From contig CAWDIH010000002.1 of the NCBI GenBank assembly GCA_963802415.1, forward strand, positions 620,001 through 684,000: DNA of 64,000 nt. The letters run 5' to 3'. Shown here piece after piece: positions 8,667-17,970 of this stretch. The position numbers were made by a program, and so were the translations under genes. The number at the start of each line of letters is the position of its first letter. Position 1 is the stretch's first letter. The notes below the pieces were generated by a model. The model saw only the letters and a list, made by a program, of their open reading frames with translations. It ran no database searches and was not told the DNA's origin. This DNA comes from DATAES01 sp963802415 (GTDB taxonomy: Bacteria > Actinomycetota > Acidimicrobiia > Acidimicrobiales > JACDCH01).

Positions 8667-8779
8667 TCTGTGTCGACTCAGCCACTGGATCGGTGGCTCA
8701 GTCGACACAGAGTCCGGCGGTTCCGCGTCTGTGTCGACTCAGCCACGTGATTCGGTGGCTCACTCGACAATGTCCGCGT
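8667..8779 (+). repeat. Two-hairpin element B, copy 1
   Basis: Two palindromes in tandem. The first is at 8668-8710 (CTGTGTCGACTCAGCCAC, 7-bp loop, then its near-perfect complement). After a 16-bp spacer the second is at 8729-8770 with a decayed right arm ending TCGACAATGT. The same order, spacer length and decayed end recur, inverted, at 39961-40074. It lies in the gap between the P-loop kinase and phosphotransferase genes. Confidence 0.85.
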
Positions 8780-8821
8780 TAGTGACCGCCAGGCGACGCA
8801 CAGCGGGGGGACAAGGGGTGG

Positions 8822-10093
8822 TCAGCGAGACAGGTGTTTGGGATTGGCGACTGCGAGCTTGTCGCGCACGACGAGTGCGAGCGACGCCCAGTCGTGGCCG
8901 TGCGGGGCGTGCGAGTCCTGCGCCAGTTGACGTTCGACGATGGCGATCACGTTCGCAGCGACTCGGGCATGGAACGAGACGCGCCCGGACGTCGCCGACA
9001 CGACGTCGTCGAGCAGGTATCCACGCACCGCGTCGAGCAGCTCTCGCGCGGTCGGCCGTCCGTTGACGTCGGCGACGTCCGGCAACGTTGGCGCGGCCGG
9101 CGCCTCTCGGGCCGCCGCCCATTCCCGCGGTGCGAGCAGCTCGATCAGGTCCCACTCCTGCTCGGCGACGCGGCGACCGATCGCCGCGAGCTCGACCGAC
9201 CTGACCGCACCCGTGAGATGTGCGGCGGCCTGTCCCATGCAGCCGACACCCCACTGGAGCGTCTTCGCGACGAGCCACCAGTGCAGCGCTGCGCGATCGA
9301 CGGTTCGTCCGCCCGCGGCTTCGTAGGCGCGCACGAGGTCGTCGATGGTGCCGAGGCCCCCGACTTCGAGCGGAGCTCCGAAACGCCACGCCTTCACGCA
9401 CAGCCAGGCAAGGTCCTCGAGCGGATCGCCGACGTGCACGAGCTCCCAATCGATCGCGGCGGCCAGCCCGTCCGGTCCGACGATGATGTTGCCGAGCCGG
9501 AGGTCGCCGTGCACCAACGTCGTCGCGGTTCGCGGCGGCCGGTTGTCGATGAGCCACTCGTGCGCCTTCTCGAACGTGGCGCTTCGATCCTCGAGCACGC
9601 CGTATACGTTCCAGTACTGCGTGAGGCTGTCTGCCTCGACGGCACCGGGCACTTCGGCCGGATCGATGGCGTGCAGTCCGGCGAGGAACCGCCCGAGATC
9701 CTCGACGAGCACGGCGCGGGCGCGGGCGAACTCGTCGTCGCGCAGGATCCGGCGGGCGAGCGTCTCTCCTCCGACGCGCGCCATGACGAGTCCGGCAGTG
9801 CCGAGGAGCGTGCCGTCGTCGTCGACGAGTACGTCGGGAACGAGAAGTCCGGCGCGGCCGCACGCTCGCATCGCGTCGGCCTCGGTGCGCATGGAGCCGT
9901 CGACGCCGGGGCGTCCGGGTGGGTCTCGGCGCAGGATCAGGTCGCGTCCGTTGGCCGTGAACGACCACGTCTCGCGCGACGCGCCGCCGCTCAGTCGCTG
10001 GAGCGCGTCGATCCGTACGGCTCCGCCGAGCACCGGCTCGAGCGTCGCCCGCAGGTGATCAGATACCGACGTCGGTTCCGACAGGGGTGTCAC
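8822..10093 (-). CDS. Phosphotransferase (APH) domain fused to DUF6285-like domain
   Basis: 423 residues. The N-terminal aminoglycoside-phosphotransferase/choline-kinase fold (about 1-330) has the catalytic HGDLRLGN loop (H195, D197, N202) and metal-binding D215 in AIDWE. The C-terminal 90 residues (GRPTARELLDAVRGYLLDDV ... FHARVAANVIAIVERQL ... KLAVANPKHL) resemble DUF6285, which usually occurs as a separate gene next to such kinases. Proteins of this class accompany acyl-CoA dehydrogenases in actinobacteria; the true substrate is unknown. The start overlaps the end of the DUF7064-like gene by 35 bp, indicating cotranslation. Confidence 0.85.
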   Translation of the reverse strand: MTPLSEPTSVSDHLRATLEPVLGGAVRIDALQRLSGGASRETWSFTANGRDLILRRDPPGRPGVDGSMRTEADAMRACGRAGLLVPDVLVDDDGTLLGTAGLVMARVGGETLARRILRDDEFARARAVLVEDLGRFLAGLHAIDPAEVPGAVEADSLTQYWNVYGVLEDRSATFEKAHEWLIDNRPPRTATTLVHGDLRLGNIIVGPDGLAAAIDWELVHVGDPLEDLAWLCVKAWRFGAPLEVGGLGTIDDLVRAYEAAGGRTVDRAALHWWLVAKTLQWGVGCMGQAAAHLTGAVRSVELAAIGRRVAEQEWDLIELLAPREWAAAREAPAAPTLPDVADVNGRPTARELLDAVRGYLLDDVVSATSGRVSFHARVAANVIAIVERQLAQDSHAPHGHDWASLALVVRDKLAVANPKHLSR

Positions 10094-11081
10094 TGACGAT
10101 CTGGTCGAGATACTCGGACAGACCTGCGCCGTCGTGCCCTTCGCACGACCAGCGCGTCATGCCTTCGGTGATGCGCGTCACCTGCCCGGCGCGCCGGTTG
10201 CGCAGCGGGATGTTCGACCACACATCTCCGTCGACTTCGTACACGTGGTCGTCGGTGGTGACGACGGCCTTGTTCTTGGTGGGAAACCACTCCTTGTCGT
10301 AGTCCGAAGAGAGCTCGACCCTGCGGATCGGCACCCACTGCGCGTCGCCGTAACGCGCGACGTCGTAGAGGAAGCCGTGTGCGTTGCGCTCGCCCGCCTC
10401 GTTGCCCGACACCGTGCACGCGAACCCGAGGTCGGGTCCGAGGTTCACCGTGAGCCACCGGTACCACCAGACGTTCTGCCAGAACCTCGGACCCCACGAG
10501 TGATCGCGCAGGCCCAGGCCGTTGGTGATCTCGAACGTCTCGTCACCGATGCGCACCATTCCGGTGCTGCGCATGTGTTGCTCGGTGTGGCCTCGCGCGA
10601 ACAGCTTCTCGGGATCGAGGTCGGGCTTCTCCTCGCCCTCTTCCCATTCGGGCTCGCCGCCCCACGGCTTGCCGACTGCCTCGACCGTCAGGTCGATCTG
10701 GCACGGCTCGAACGGGTTGTTCTCGAATGCAGTGCGAGGGTCGACCATCTCCCGGGGTTGTGTGAGGACGCACACCTTGCCTTCGTACGTGATGTGGTGC
10801 ATCTCGTACGGCGCCACGACCTCGAACCGAAGGCCACCGGCGTCATGCGCGGTGTGTCCTTCGATGTGCGGACGCTTGAAGTTGAACCCGACGCGACCGT
10901 CGGGCAGGTACAGGCAGACCGTCATCTCGGCGTACCCCTCGTTGGGACGGTTGCCCATTCGCACCCAGCCGCCCATCTGTTCGCCTACGTCGAACCAGTT
11001 GTAGTAGCGGCTCTCGTTGAAGTTGGACGCCGCCTCCACGGGATGGAGATAGTCGTCTTCGGGTTCCAGCCGAATGCGCAT
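10059..11081 (-). CDS. DUF7064-like protein
   Basis: 340 residues, Trp- and Tyr-rich (SRYYNWFDVGEQMGGWVRMGNR, DHSWGPRFWQNVWWYRW), with no signal peptide or membrane helix. The pattern resembles actinobacterial DUF7064/DUF7065 proteins, distant relatives of CrtC/AttH-like lipocalin-fold enzymes. The function is unproven. It is translationally coupled to the phosphotransferase-DUF6285 gene (35-bp overlap) and diverges from a PhyH dioxygenase gene 42 bp away. Together these suggest a small-molecule or lipid modification locus; this is inference. Confidence 0.65.
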   Translation of the reverse strand: MRIRLEPEDDYLHPVEAASNFNESRYYNWFDVGEQMGGWVRMGNRPNEGYAEMTVCLYLPDGRVGFNFKRPHIEGHTAHDAGGLRFEVVAPYEMHHITYEGKVCVLTQPREMVDPRTAFENNPFEPCQIDLTVEAVGKPWGGEPEWEEGEEKPDLDPEKLFARGHTEQHMRSTGMVRIGDETFEITNGLGLRDHSWGPRFWQNVWWYRWLTVNLGPDLGFACTVSGNEAGERNAHGFLYDVARYGDAQWVPIRRVELSSDYDKEWFPTKNKAVVTTDDHVYEVDGDVWSNIPLRNRRAGQVTRITEGMTRWSCEGHDGAGLSEYLDQIVSDTPVGTDVGI

Positions 11082-11123
11082 GGCCGAACGCTAACGGTCC
11101 CGGCCACGTAGATTCAGCTGCCG

Positions 11124-12002
11124 ATGGCGCCACGCCCGACGGCAACGGTGGTGGACCCGGATCTCGTGTCCCAGTTCCGCGCCCACGGCTACGTCGTCGT
11201 CCCCGGACTGCTGTCCTTCGAGGAGCTCGACCGCTACGGCGAACTGGTGACGAACGCCGTGCGGTACCGGACGGCCGGCGAGACCGTTCCACTGGCGGAG
11301 AAGAGCAGATACCAGCAGTCGTTCCTGCAGTGCATGAATCTGTGGGAGGACTTTCCCGACATCCGTCCGCTCACCTTCCATCAGACGCTCGGCCGAGCTG
11401 CGGCGGAACTTCTCGGCGTCGAAGCCGTACGCCTGTGGCACGACCAGGCCTTGTACAAGCAAGCCGGCGGCCGAGCCACCGATCCGCACCAGGACCATCC
11501 GTACTGGCCGGTCAAGGAGACCGCCTCGGTCACGGCATGGATCCCGTTCGACGGTTCGACCATCGAGTCCGGGGCGATGGCGTATCTGCCCGGCTCGCAC
11601 ACCGTCGGGCTGCGGAAGTTCGTCAACATCTTCTTCGGCGAGCCGCACGACATCCTCGCCGACCCCGAGGTTGCCGAGATCGAGCCTGTGTTCGTGGAGG
11701 TGCCGAAGGGTTCGGTTGCGTTCCATCACGGGCTCACCGTGCACTTGGCGGGTCCGAACGCGACGCGGTCCGACCGGGGCGTGCACACGATCATCTACAT
11801 CCCCGACGGCAGCACGCGCGGTTATCCGTTCCCGCACTTCGCCGTCGATCGATCGGACATCGAAGTCGGCGCCGCCATCGACGGCGACGTCACGCCGATC
11901 GTGTGGCCGCGTCCCGAAGGTGATCTACCCGACCGTCCGGCGGTCGGCTTCACCTTGCCAGCCGGAATCACCAACACCGGCGCGGTCCCGGGAAGCGACT
12001 AG
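11124..12002 (+). CDS. Phytanoyl-CoA dioxygenase (PhyH) family protein
   Basis: 292-residue non-haem Fe(II)/2-oxoglutarate-dependent oxygenase. The iron facial triad is visible as H122-x-D124 (DPHQDHPYW) and distal H207 (GLTVHLAGPN), with R218 placed to bind 2-oxoglutarate. Substrates in this family range from phytanoyl-CoA to secondary metabolites. A TAGATT hexamer ten bases upstream could be its -10 box. It diverges from the DUF7064-like gene, which may supply or use the same substrate. Confidence 0.9.
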   Translation: MAPRPTATVVDPDLVSQFRAHGYVVVPGLLSFEELDRYGELVTNAVRYRTAGETVPLAEKSRYQQSFLQCMNLWEDFPDIRPLTFHQTLGRAAAELLGVEAVRLWHDQALYKQAGGRATDPHQDHPYWPVKETASVTAWIPFDGSTIESGAMAYLPGSHTVGLRKFVNIFFGEPHDILADPEVAEIEPVFVEVPKGSVAFHHGLTVHLAGPNATRSDRGVHTIIYIPDGSTRGYPFPHFAVDRSDIEVGAAIDGDVTPIVWPRPEGDLPDRPAVGFTLPAGITNTGAVPGSD

Positions 12003-12049
12003 ACCCGACCTGCGTCGCGCGAAACGGCGCAAGGGCCGTACGGGTTCGA

Positions 12050-15000
12050 TCAGGCTGTCCGTCGCCGTAGCCGGGCGAGACGCAGGATCCCTCCGCCGAT
12101 GACGAGCAGCAGGACTGACCACTCGAGCTGGTCCAAGACGTCAGTACCGGTTCGGGCCAGCGGGACGTCTGTGCAGGAGTCGGTTGCTGTTCCCGTGAGT
12201 GTGTTGCTCAGCTGGAAGCTCGGAGGGAGCACCGCCGTGACATCCACCGTGTTCTCCACGAGCGGGCCGTCGCCGGCCACCATCGTGACCTGGAAGCTGC
12301 TGCTCTCTCCTGCCGCAAGGGTGAACGGCCCAGGCTTCTCGCTCTCCGACGTCGTGAAGATCAACGGCACATCACCCGTGTTGCGGATCGTCACGTCGAA
12401 GATCGCGGTCCCGCCCGCCGGAACCTCCGGGGTCAGGCAGTCCTTCGACACGGTGAGCGTCGGGTGCACGACGTCCGACGAGTGAGAGGCCGAGTCGGTG
12501 ATGTCGTTCGGGAAACCCTCCGGGTTGTAATGCACCGTCACCGTGTTCACCAACGGGTCGGGATCGCCCGCCAATGTCACGTATGTGTACGTGATGGTGC
12601 ACGATGCTCCCGTCGCCAACGTCGAGCTACACGTGCTCGACATGACGTCGGTGTTCGCCGGGTCGAGCAGGTCACCGGCCTTGCCGTCGACGATCGTTCC
12701 GTTCACCAGGTTCGGGCTGTCCGCTGATCCGGTGTTGGTGATCGTCACGCTGTAATTGTTGGTGTCACCCGCCTTGGTGAATGCCGGTCCGGTCTTCGTG
12801 ACGTCCGCGCCCGGCTGGAACAATTCCACCGAATGGGTGTCGCTCGCAGTGATGTCGTTCGGGAAACCCTCCGGGTTGTAATGCACCGTCACCGTGTTCG
12901 GCAACGGATCCGGATCACTCCCCAGCACCGTCCGCGTCGCTTGGATCACACACGACGCATCGGTCGCCAACGTCGCCGTACACGTGCTCGACGTCACGAA
13001 CGGGTTCGCGGGGTCGAGCAGATCACCCAACAGGGTGTCGACGATCGTGCCGTTGACCAGGTCTGGGCTGATCAGCGTTCCCACGTTGGTGATCGTGAAC
13101 GTGTAGTCCACCGGATCCCCGACCTTCGACAACGTGTCACCCGTCTTGTCCACCGTCACACCCGGGCCGAACAAGTTCACCGAGTGCGAATCGATCGCGG
13201 TGATGTCGTTCAGGAAGCCGGCCGGGTTGTAATGCACCGTCACCGTGTTCGGCAACGGATCCGGATCACTCCCCAGCACCGTCCGCGTCGCTTGGATCAC
13301 ACACGACGCACCGGTCGCCAACGTCGCCGTACACGTGCTCGACGTCACGAACGCGTTCGCGGGGTCGAGCAGGTTGCCCAACAGGGTGTCGACGATCGTG
13401 CCGTTGACCAGGTTCGGGCTGTCCGTCGACGACGTGTTCGTCACCGTGAACGTGTAGTTCACCGGATCCCCACGCTTCGACAGGGGGCTACCCGTCGCGA
13501 CCACCGTGATACCCGGCTGGAACAAGCTCACCGAATGCGTGTCGCTCGCGGTGATGTCGTTCGGGAAGCCGGCCGGGTTGTAGTGCACCGTCACCGTGTT
13601 CGGCAACGGGTCAGGATCAGTCCCCAGCACCGTCCGCGTCGCTTGGATCACACACGACGCACCGGGCGCCAACGTCGCCGTACACGTGCTCGACGTCACG
13701 AACGAGTTCGCGGGGTCGAGCAGGTTGCCCAACAGGGTGTCGACGATCGTGCCGTTGACCAGGTTCGGGCTGTCCGCCGACGACGTGTTCGTCACCGTGA
13801 ACGTGTAGTTCACCGGATCCCCGACCTTCGACAACGTGTCACCCGTCTTGTCCACCGTCACACTCGGGCCGAACAAGTTCACCGAATGCGAATCGGACGC
13901 GGCGATGTCGTTCAGGAAACCGGCCGGGTTGTAATGCACCGTCACCGTGTTCGGCAGCGGGTTCGGATCACTGGCCAGGACCGTACGGGTCGCAGTGATG
14001 GTGCACGACGTACCGGTCGCGAGACCGGTGTTGCAGTTGCTACCGCTGAGGAACGGGTTGGTCGGGTCGAGTAGGTCGCCGAGCAACGAGTCGACGATCG
14101 TGCCGTTCACGAAGTCGGGCGAGTCCGGCGACGACGTGTTCGTCACCGTGATGGTGTAGTTGACCGGGTCGCCGACCTTGCTCTGCGCGTCGCCCGTCTT
14201 ATCGACGATCACCGACGGCTGGAACAGCTCAACCGAGTGGCTGTCGCTGGCGGTGATGTCGTTCAGGAACGTGTCCGGGTGCAGGTGCACGGTCGCCGTG
14301 TTCGGCAGCGGGTCGGCGTCACCGGCCAGCACCGTACGGGTCGCGGTGACCGTGCACGACGCGCCGGAAGCCAGCGGGGCGCCGCAGTTGCTGCTGGTCA
14401 CGAACGGGTTCCCCGGGGTGAGCAGGTTGCCGAGCAGCGTGTCGGTCAGCGAGTTGAACACCAGAGCGGGCGAGTCGATCGACGACGTGTTCGTCACCGT
14501 GATCGTGTAATCGACCGGGTCGCCGACCTTGCTCAGGGTGTCACCCGTCTTGTTGAGGGTGACGCTCGGCTGGAACAGGTTCACGTCGTGCGACGCCTCA
14601 GCGGTGACGACGTTCGGGAAGCCGCTCGGGTTGTACGTCACCACGACGGTGTTCGGCAGCGGGTCGGGATCGCTGGCCAGCACCGTGCGCGTCGCGTTGA
14701 TGGTGCAGGTCGCGCCGACCCCCAGTGTCGCCGTACAGGTGCTGGTGGTGACGAACGGATTCGCGGGGTCGAGCAGGTCGCCGAGCAACGTGTCGACGAT
14801 CGTGCCGTTCACGAGGCTGGGCGAGTCGATCGACGACGTGTTCGTCACCGTGATGGTGTAGTTCGCCGGGTCGCCGACCTTGCTCAGCGTGTCGCCCGTC
14901 TTGCCGACCGTCACCGACGGCTGGAACAGCTCAACCGAGTGGCTGTCGCTGTCGGTGATGTCGTTCAGGAAGCCGGCAGGGTTGTAGTGAACCGTGACCG

Positions 15001-16645
15001 TGTTCGGCAGCGGGTCGGGATCACTGGCCAGCACCGTGCGCGTCGCGTTGATGGTGCAGGCCGTGCCAGTTGCGAGCGTCGCCGTACAGGTGCTGGTGGT
15101 GACGAACGGGTTCGCGGGGTCGAGCAGGTTGCCGAGCAACGTGTCGACGATCGTGCCGTTCACGAGGTTGGGCGAATCGGCCGACGACGTGTTGTCGACC
15201 GTGATCGTGTAGTTGGCGGCGTCGCCGACCTTGCTCAGGGTGTCGCCGGTCTTGACCACGTCCACCGACGGCTGGAACAGCTCAACCGAGTGGTCGTCCG
15301 TAGAGCTGATAGCGGAGCCACTCAAGTCCGCTAAGCCCCGGTAGACGATGTTCACCGTGTTGGGCAGCGGATCGGGATCGGTGGGTAAGACGGTGCGGGC
15401 GAGGGTGATGGTGCACGACGCCCCCGCCGCAAGGCTCGGGCCGCAGGTGCTGGCCAGTACGTTGGGATTGACCTGGTCGACGCCGTCGATCGCGATGTTG
15501 CCGAGCAGCGTGTCGGTGATGTCGTCTTTGAAGAGCGTCACGTCGCCCGTGTTGTTGATCGTGACGGTGTAATTGGCGACGTCTCCGACCTTCGAGATCG
15601 TGTCGCCGGTCTTGTCCACATCGATCGCACAGGGCTCGAACTGGGCCGTCACGAAATCCTTGAGCACGGCGTCGAACGGGGTCGAGGAACGCGTCTCGGC
15701 CAGGAAGCCCGTGAAGCACGCGGCCGCGGGCACCAGGCGGGTGAGGTTGAGGCCACCCTCGAAGAAGGCCGACGGCTGGAAGGTGCCTGGCGGGCCCTCG
15801 TTCGCCTTGGGGGTGTATGGCCAAGGCGCGGGAGTGGCGATCTGGTTCACCACCGCGCACCCTCCATCGTCGGCAAGTCCCGGCGTGAGACAGTCGGCGT
15901 TGGTGGTCGCGATCTCCACCAGTTGGCCCGCCTGCCACGTAAAGACGGAGGCAGTTCCGATGACACCGCCGTTGGTGAAGTTGGCCTGCACGAGCACGTC
16001 GTTGTCTTGGTGCACGCCGCTGAACTCGAAGCCGCCTCCCCCCGGGGTGGTGGTGAGGCCGAAGTTCGGGTCCTGGAGGAACCAGAAGCCGACGTGGGCG
16101 TCACCGGCGGTTGAGAAACGGTCGAGTCCGAAGTAGACGATCGTGTCGCCAATGTTGTTGTCGCCTGTGTCCACGGTGTTCGTGTACGCGGCTGCGTAGG
16201 CGTTGGTGATGTCGTCCTTGTCGAGCGGCTCGCCCGGCTTCCACAACCACTGGGTGATGTCGAGGTCGTCCTTGGAGCCGCCCCCCGTGAACTGGGTGCC
16301 GGGGATGGGGTCGCTGTCGGGAAGGATGCCGGTGAAGAATCCGGCGTTGCCGCCGCCGCCCGCGAGTGTGGCCCAATCATCGGGCGGCGGGGGTATGGCG
16401 TCCTGCACGGCGTTGCCGTCGAGCTCGAACAGCCCGAGGTCATGGACGGCGGACGCGGGAGTGCTGAGGCCCACCGTCGCAGTCGTAACAAGGACGGCGG
16501 TCACGAGCACACTGCGCGCCCAGCGCCCGGTCAAGTGTCCCACACCACGGCTGGCCCGCGACCTGCGCCGCGGTGGCCGGGTTCCTCCGGTCCCCAACAC
16601 ACGGCCCATCAGAGACCCATGAAGATGTCGCCTGCGTCCAGACAT
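12050..16645 (-). CDS. Giant secreted repeat protein with LAxTG sorting signal
   Basis: 1531 residues. An Arg-rich N-terminus (1-41) precedes a hydrophobic stretch (about 45-63) and a probable signal cleavage site after PASA (66). A unique domain follows (about 67-340, starting VHDLGLFELDG). Then come nine tandem units of about 117 residues, each with KTGDTLSKVGDPVNYT, TSSTCTATLA and DPDPLPNTVTVHYNP, a DUF11-like, immunoglobulin-type surface repeat. A divergent tenth module, then LARTG (1496-1500), one membrane helix and a positively charged tail RLARLRRRTA complete it. LAxTG is the class E sortase type common in GC-rich actinobacteria. The start is supported by an AGAGGT Shine-Dalgarno at 16651-16656. 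Likely wall-anchored; the ligand is unknown. Confidence 0.9.
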   Translation of the reverse strand: MSGRRRHLHGSLMGRVLGTGGTRPPRRRSRASRGVGHLTGRWARSVLVTAVLVTTATVGLSTPASAVHDLGLFELDGNAVQDAIPPPPDDWATLAGGGGNAGFFTGILPDSDPIPGTQFTGGGSKDDLDITQWLWKPGEPLDKDDITNAYAAAYTNTVDTGDNNIGDTIVYFGLDRFSTAGDAHVGFWFLQDPNFGLTTTPGGGGFEFSGVHQDNDVLVQANFTNGGVIGTASVFTWQAGQLVEIATTNADCLTPGLADDGGCAVVNQIATPAPWPYTPKANEGPPGTFQPSAFFEGGLNLTRLVPAAACFTGFLAETRSSTPFDAVLKDFVTAQFEPCAIDVDKTGDTISKVGDVANYTVTINNTGDVTLFKDDITDTLLGNIAIDGVDQVNPNVLASTCGPSLAAGASCTITLARTVLPTDPDPLPNTVNIVYRGLADLSGSAISSTDDHSVELFQPSVDVVKTGDTLSKVGDAANYTITVDNTSSADSPNLVNGTIVDTLLGNLLDPANPFVTTSTCTATLATGTACTINATRTVLASDPDPLPNTVTVHYNPAGFLNDITDSDSHSVELFQPSVTVGKTGDTLSKVGDPANYTITVTNTSSIDSPSLVNGTIVDTLLGDLLDPANPFVTTSTCTATLGVGATCTINATRTVLASDPDPLPNTVVVTYNPSGFPNVVTAEASHDVNLFQPSVTLNKTGDTLSKVGDPVDYTITVTNTSSIDSPALVFNSLTDTLLGNLLTPGNPFVTSSNCGAPLASGASCTVTATRTVLAGDADPLPNTATVHLHPDTFLNDITASDSHSVELFQPSVIVDKTGDAQSKVGDPVNYTITVTNTSSPDSPDFVNGTIVDSLLGDLLDPTNPFLSGSNCNTGLATGTSCTITATRTVLASDPNPLPNTVTVHYNPAGFLNDIAASDSHSVNLFGPSVTVDKTGDTLSKVGDPVNYTFTVTNTSSADSPNLVNGTIVDTLLGNLLDPANSFVTSSTCTATLAPGASCVIQATRTVLGTDPDPLPNTVTVHYNPAGFPNDITASDTHSVSLFQPGITVVATGSPLSKRGDPVNYTFTVTNTSSTDSPNLVNGTIVDTLLGNLLDPANAFVTSSTCTATLATGASCVIQATRTVLGSDPDPLPNTVTVHYNPAGFLNDITAIDSHSVNLFGPGVTVDKTGDTLSKVGDPVDYTFTITNVGTLISPDLVNGTIVDTLLGDLLDPANPFVTSSTCTATLATDASCVIQATRTVLGSDPDPLPNTVTVHYNPEGFPNDITASDTHSVELFQPGADVTKTGPAFTKAGDTNNYSVTITNTGSADSPNLVNGTIVDGKAGDLLDPANTDVMSSTCSSTLATGASCTITYTYVTLAGDPDPLVNTVTVHYNPEGFPNDITDSASHSSDVVHPTLTVSKDCLTPEVPAGGTAIFDVTIRNTGDVPLIFTTSESEKPGPFTLAAGESSSFQVTMVAGDGPLVENTVDVTAVLPPSFQLSNTLTGTATDSCTDVPLARTGTDVLDQLEWSVLLLVIGGGILRLARLRRRTA
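12471..15619 (-). repeat. Nine tandem 351-bp coding repeats
   Basis: In-frame repeats within the surface-protein gene. Equivalent points recur every 351 bp (for example 12543, 12894, 13245, 13596, 13947). The units around 12.9-13.9 kb are nearly identical at DNA level, while those above 14 kb have drifted, indicating recent local duplication or homogenisation. The copy number could be mis-assembled. Confidence 0.9.
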
Positions 16646-16930
16646 AGCCCACCTCTAATCAGTCGCAACCGACCTAGAGTACGCCGAACGTGACGCAACA
16701 CCTTGAACAAGCACACTCTCGCCGATCTCGTCCCGTCCGACATTAGTGCGTGGTGCTCTTCGTCAGTCGATGGCCGATTCGTGATCTCGACTTGGTCTGC
16801 TGCCCTGGCATCAGGTGAGCAAATTCACAAACAGTGCGGTGGTACCGCGGCGGGCGCCCCTGCGCGTCCGGGCCCAAGCCGATACCGCCGCGCGCATCCG
16901 ACAATCTCAGTGACCTAATCCGCTCAGCCT

Positions 16931-17968
16931 CTAAGGCGTGACGAGGATCTTGCAGTGGTCCTCGGGGTTGGCGAGCGCACGGAACGCGTCTGGAACACCG
17001 TCGAGGCCGACCCGTCCCGTGATCATCGGCTCGACGTCGATCTCGCCCTCGGCGATCGATCGCAAGCTCGCCTCGAACTCCATTGGGTCGTACCCGAGGA
17101 CGAACTGCAGGTTCAACTCCTTGCCGATGGCGAAGAACGGCGTGATCGCGTCGCGCTCCATGCAGACACCGACGACGACGATGCGGGTCTGCGGCGGCGC
17201 CGACCGCAACGCCCCGTCGATGATGCCGGGGACACCGATCGCCTCGAACACCACGAGCGGCCGTCCACCGCCTTCGCGCGCCCACACGTCGAATGCCTGC
17301 TCTTCGGCCGGATCGACAGCGACGTGCGCTCCCATGCGCTCGGCGAGCGACCGCCGAGCAGGTGAGTAATCGCTCGCGACGATGGGTGCCACGGCGCGCA
17401 ACTGGAGCGCCGCGATCACCGCGAGCCCCACCGGCCCACAACCGAGCACCAGCGCGCCGGCGGCGGGTTCGATGCCCGAACGATTCACGGCATGGAACCC
17501 AACGGCCATCGGTTCGGTCAGCGCGGCGCGATCCGATCCGAGCCCGTTCGGGACCTCGACGAGCATCGGTGCCGACAGCAGCATCCGCTCGCTGTAGCCG
17601 GCAGGAAGGTCGTTGCTGTAGACGAGATCCTTCACGCCGGTGAGCGTCAGCATCGCCGGTATCGACGTCACGAGCGTGCCCGGTTTCGGCCCGATCGTGT
17701 CCGGACCGACCTCGAGCACTTCCGCCGAGAACTCGTGGCCCATGAAGACGTCGCGGGCGAGGTCGGGCGCTATGCGACCGAGGTCGGGCATGCCCTCCAT
17801 CTCCTGTCCGAGGGCGAGCATCGTGGCGCCATGTTTTGCGAAGTGGAGGTCGGATCCACAGATGCCGCACGCCTTGACCTGCACCAGAACCTGGCCGAAC
17901 TCGGGCTCGGGATCGGGCACGTCGTCCCGGACGACCATCGCTCCCGCCCGAAGCACCGCAGCGCGCAT
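16931..17968 (-). CDS. Zinc-binding alcohol dehydrogenase-like oxidoreductase (MDR family)
   Basis: 345 residues from the ATG at 17968. Longer in-frame starts read into the upstream hydrolase gene. The GroES-like domain has catalytic-zinc ligands C37 (CGICGSD) and H78-E79 (MGHEF). The Rossmann fold follows with VLGCGPVGLAVIAAL. The usual four-Cys structural-zinc loop is absent: the region around 90-115 has none of those cysteines. Substrate unknown; probably a secondary-alcohol or threonine-dehydrogenase-like enzyme. It starts 2 bp after the alpha/beta hydrolase stop, so the two genes are one operon. Confidence 0.9.
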   Translation of the reverse strand: MRAAVLRAGAMVVRDDVPDPEPEFGQVLVQVKACGICGSDLHFAKHGATMLALGQEMEGMPDLGRIAPDLARDVFMGHEFSAEVLEVGPDTIGPKPGTLVTSIPAMLTLTGVKDLVYSNDLPAGYSERMLLSAPMLVEVPNGLGSDRAALTEPMAVGFHAVNRSGIEPAAGALVLGCGPVGLAVIAALQLRAVAPIVASDYSPARRSLAERMGAHVAVDPAEEQAFDVWAREGGGRPLVVFEAIGVPGIIDGALRSAPPQTRIVVVGVCMERDAITPFFAIGKELNLQFVLGYDPMEFEASLRSIAEGEIDVEPMITGRVGLDGVPDAFRALANPEDHCKILVTP

Positions 17969-17970
17969 CG

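Noticed and set aside
12471..15619. CRISPR-like or satellite array
   Set aside because: The repeat period is 351 bp, a multiple of three, and the whole region is one open frame with protein-level conservation.
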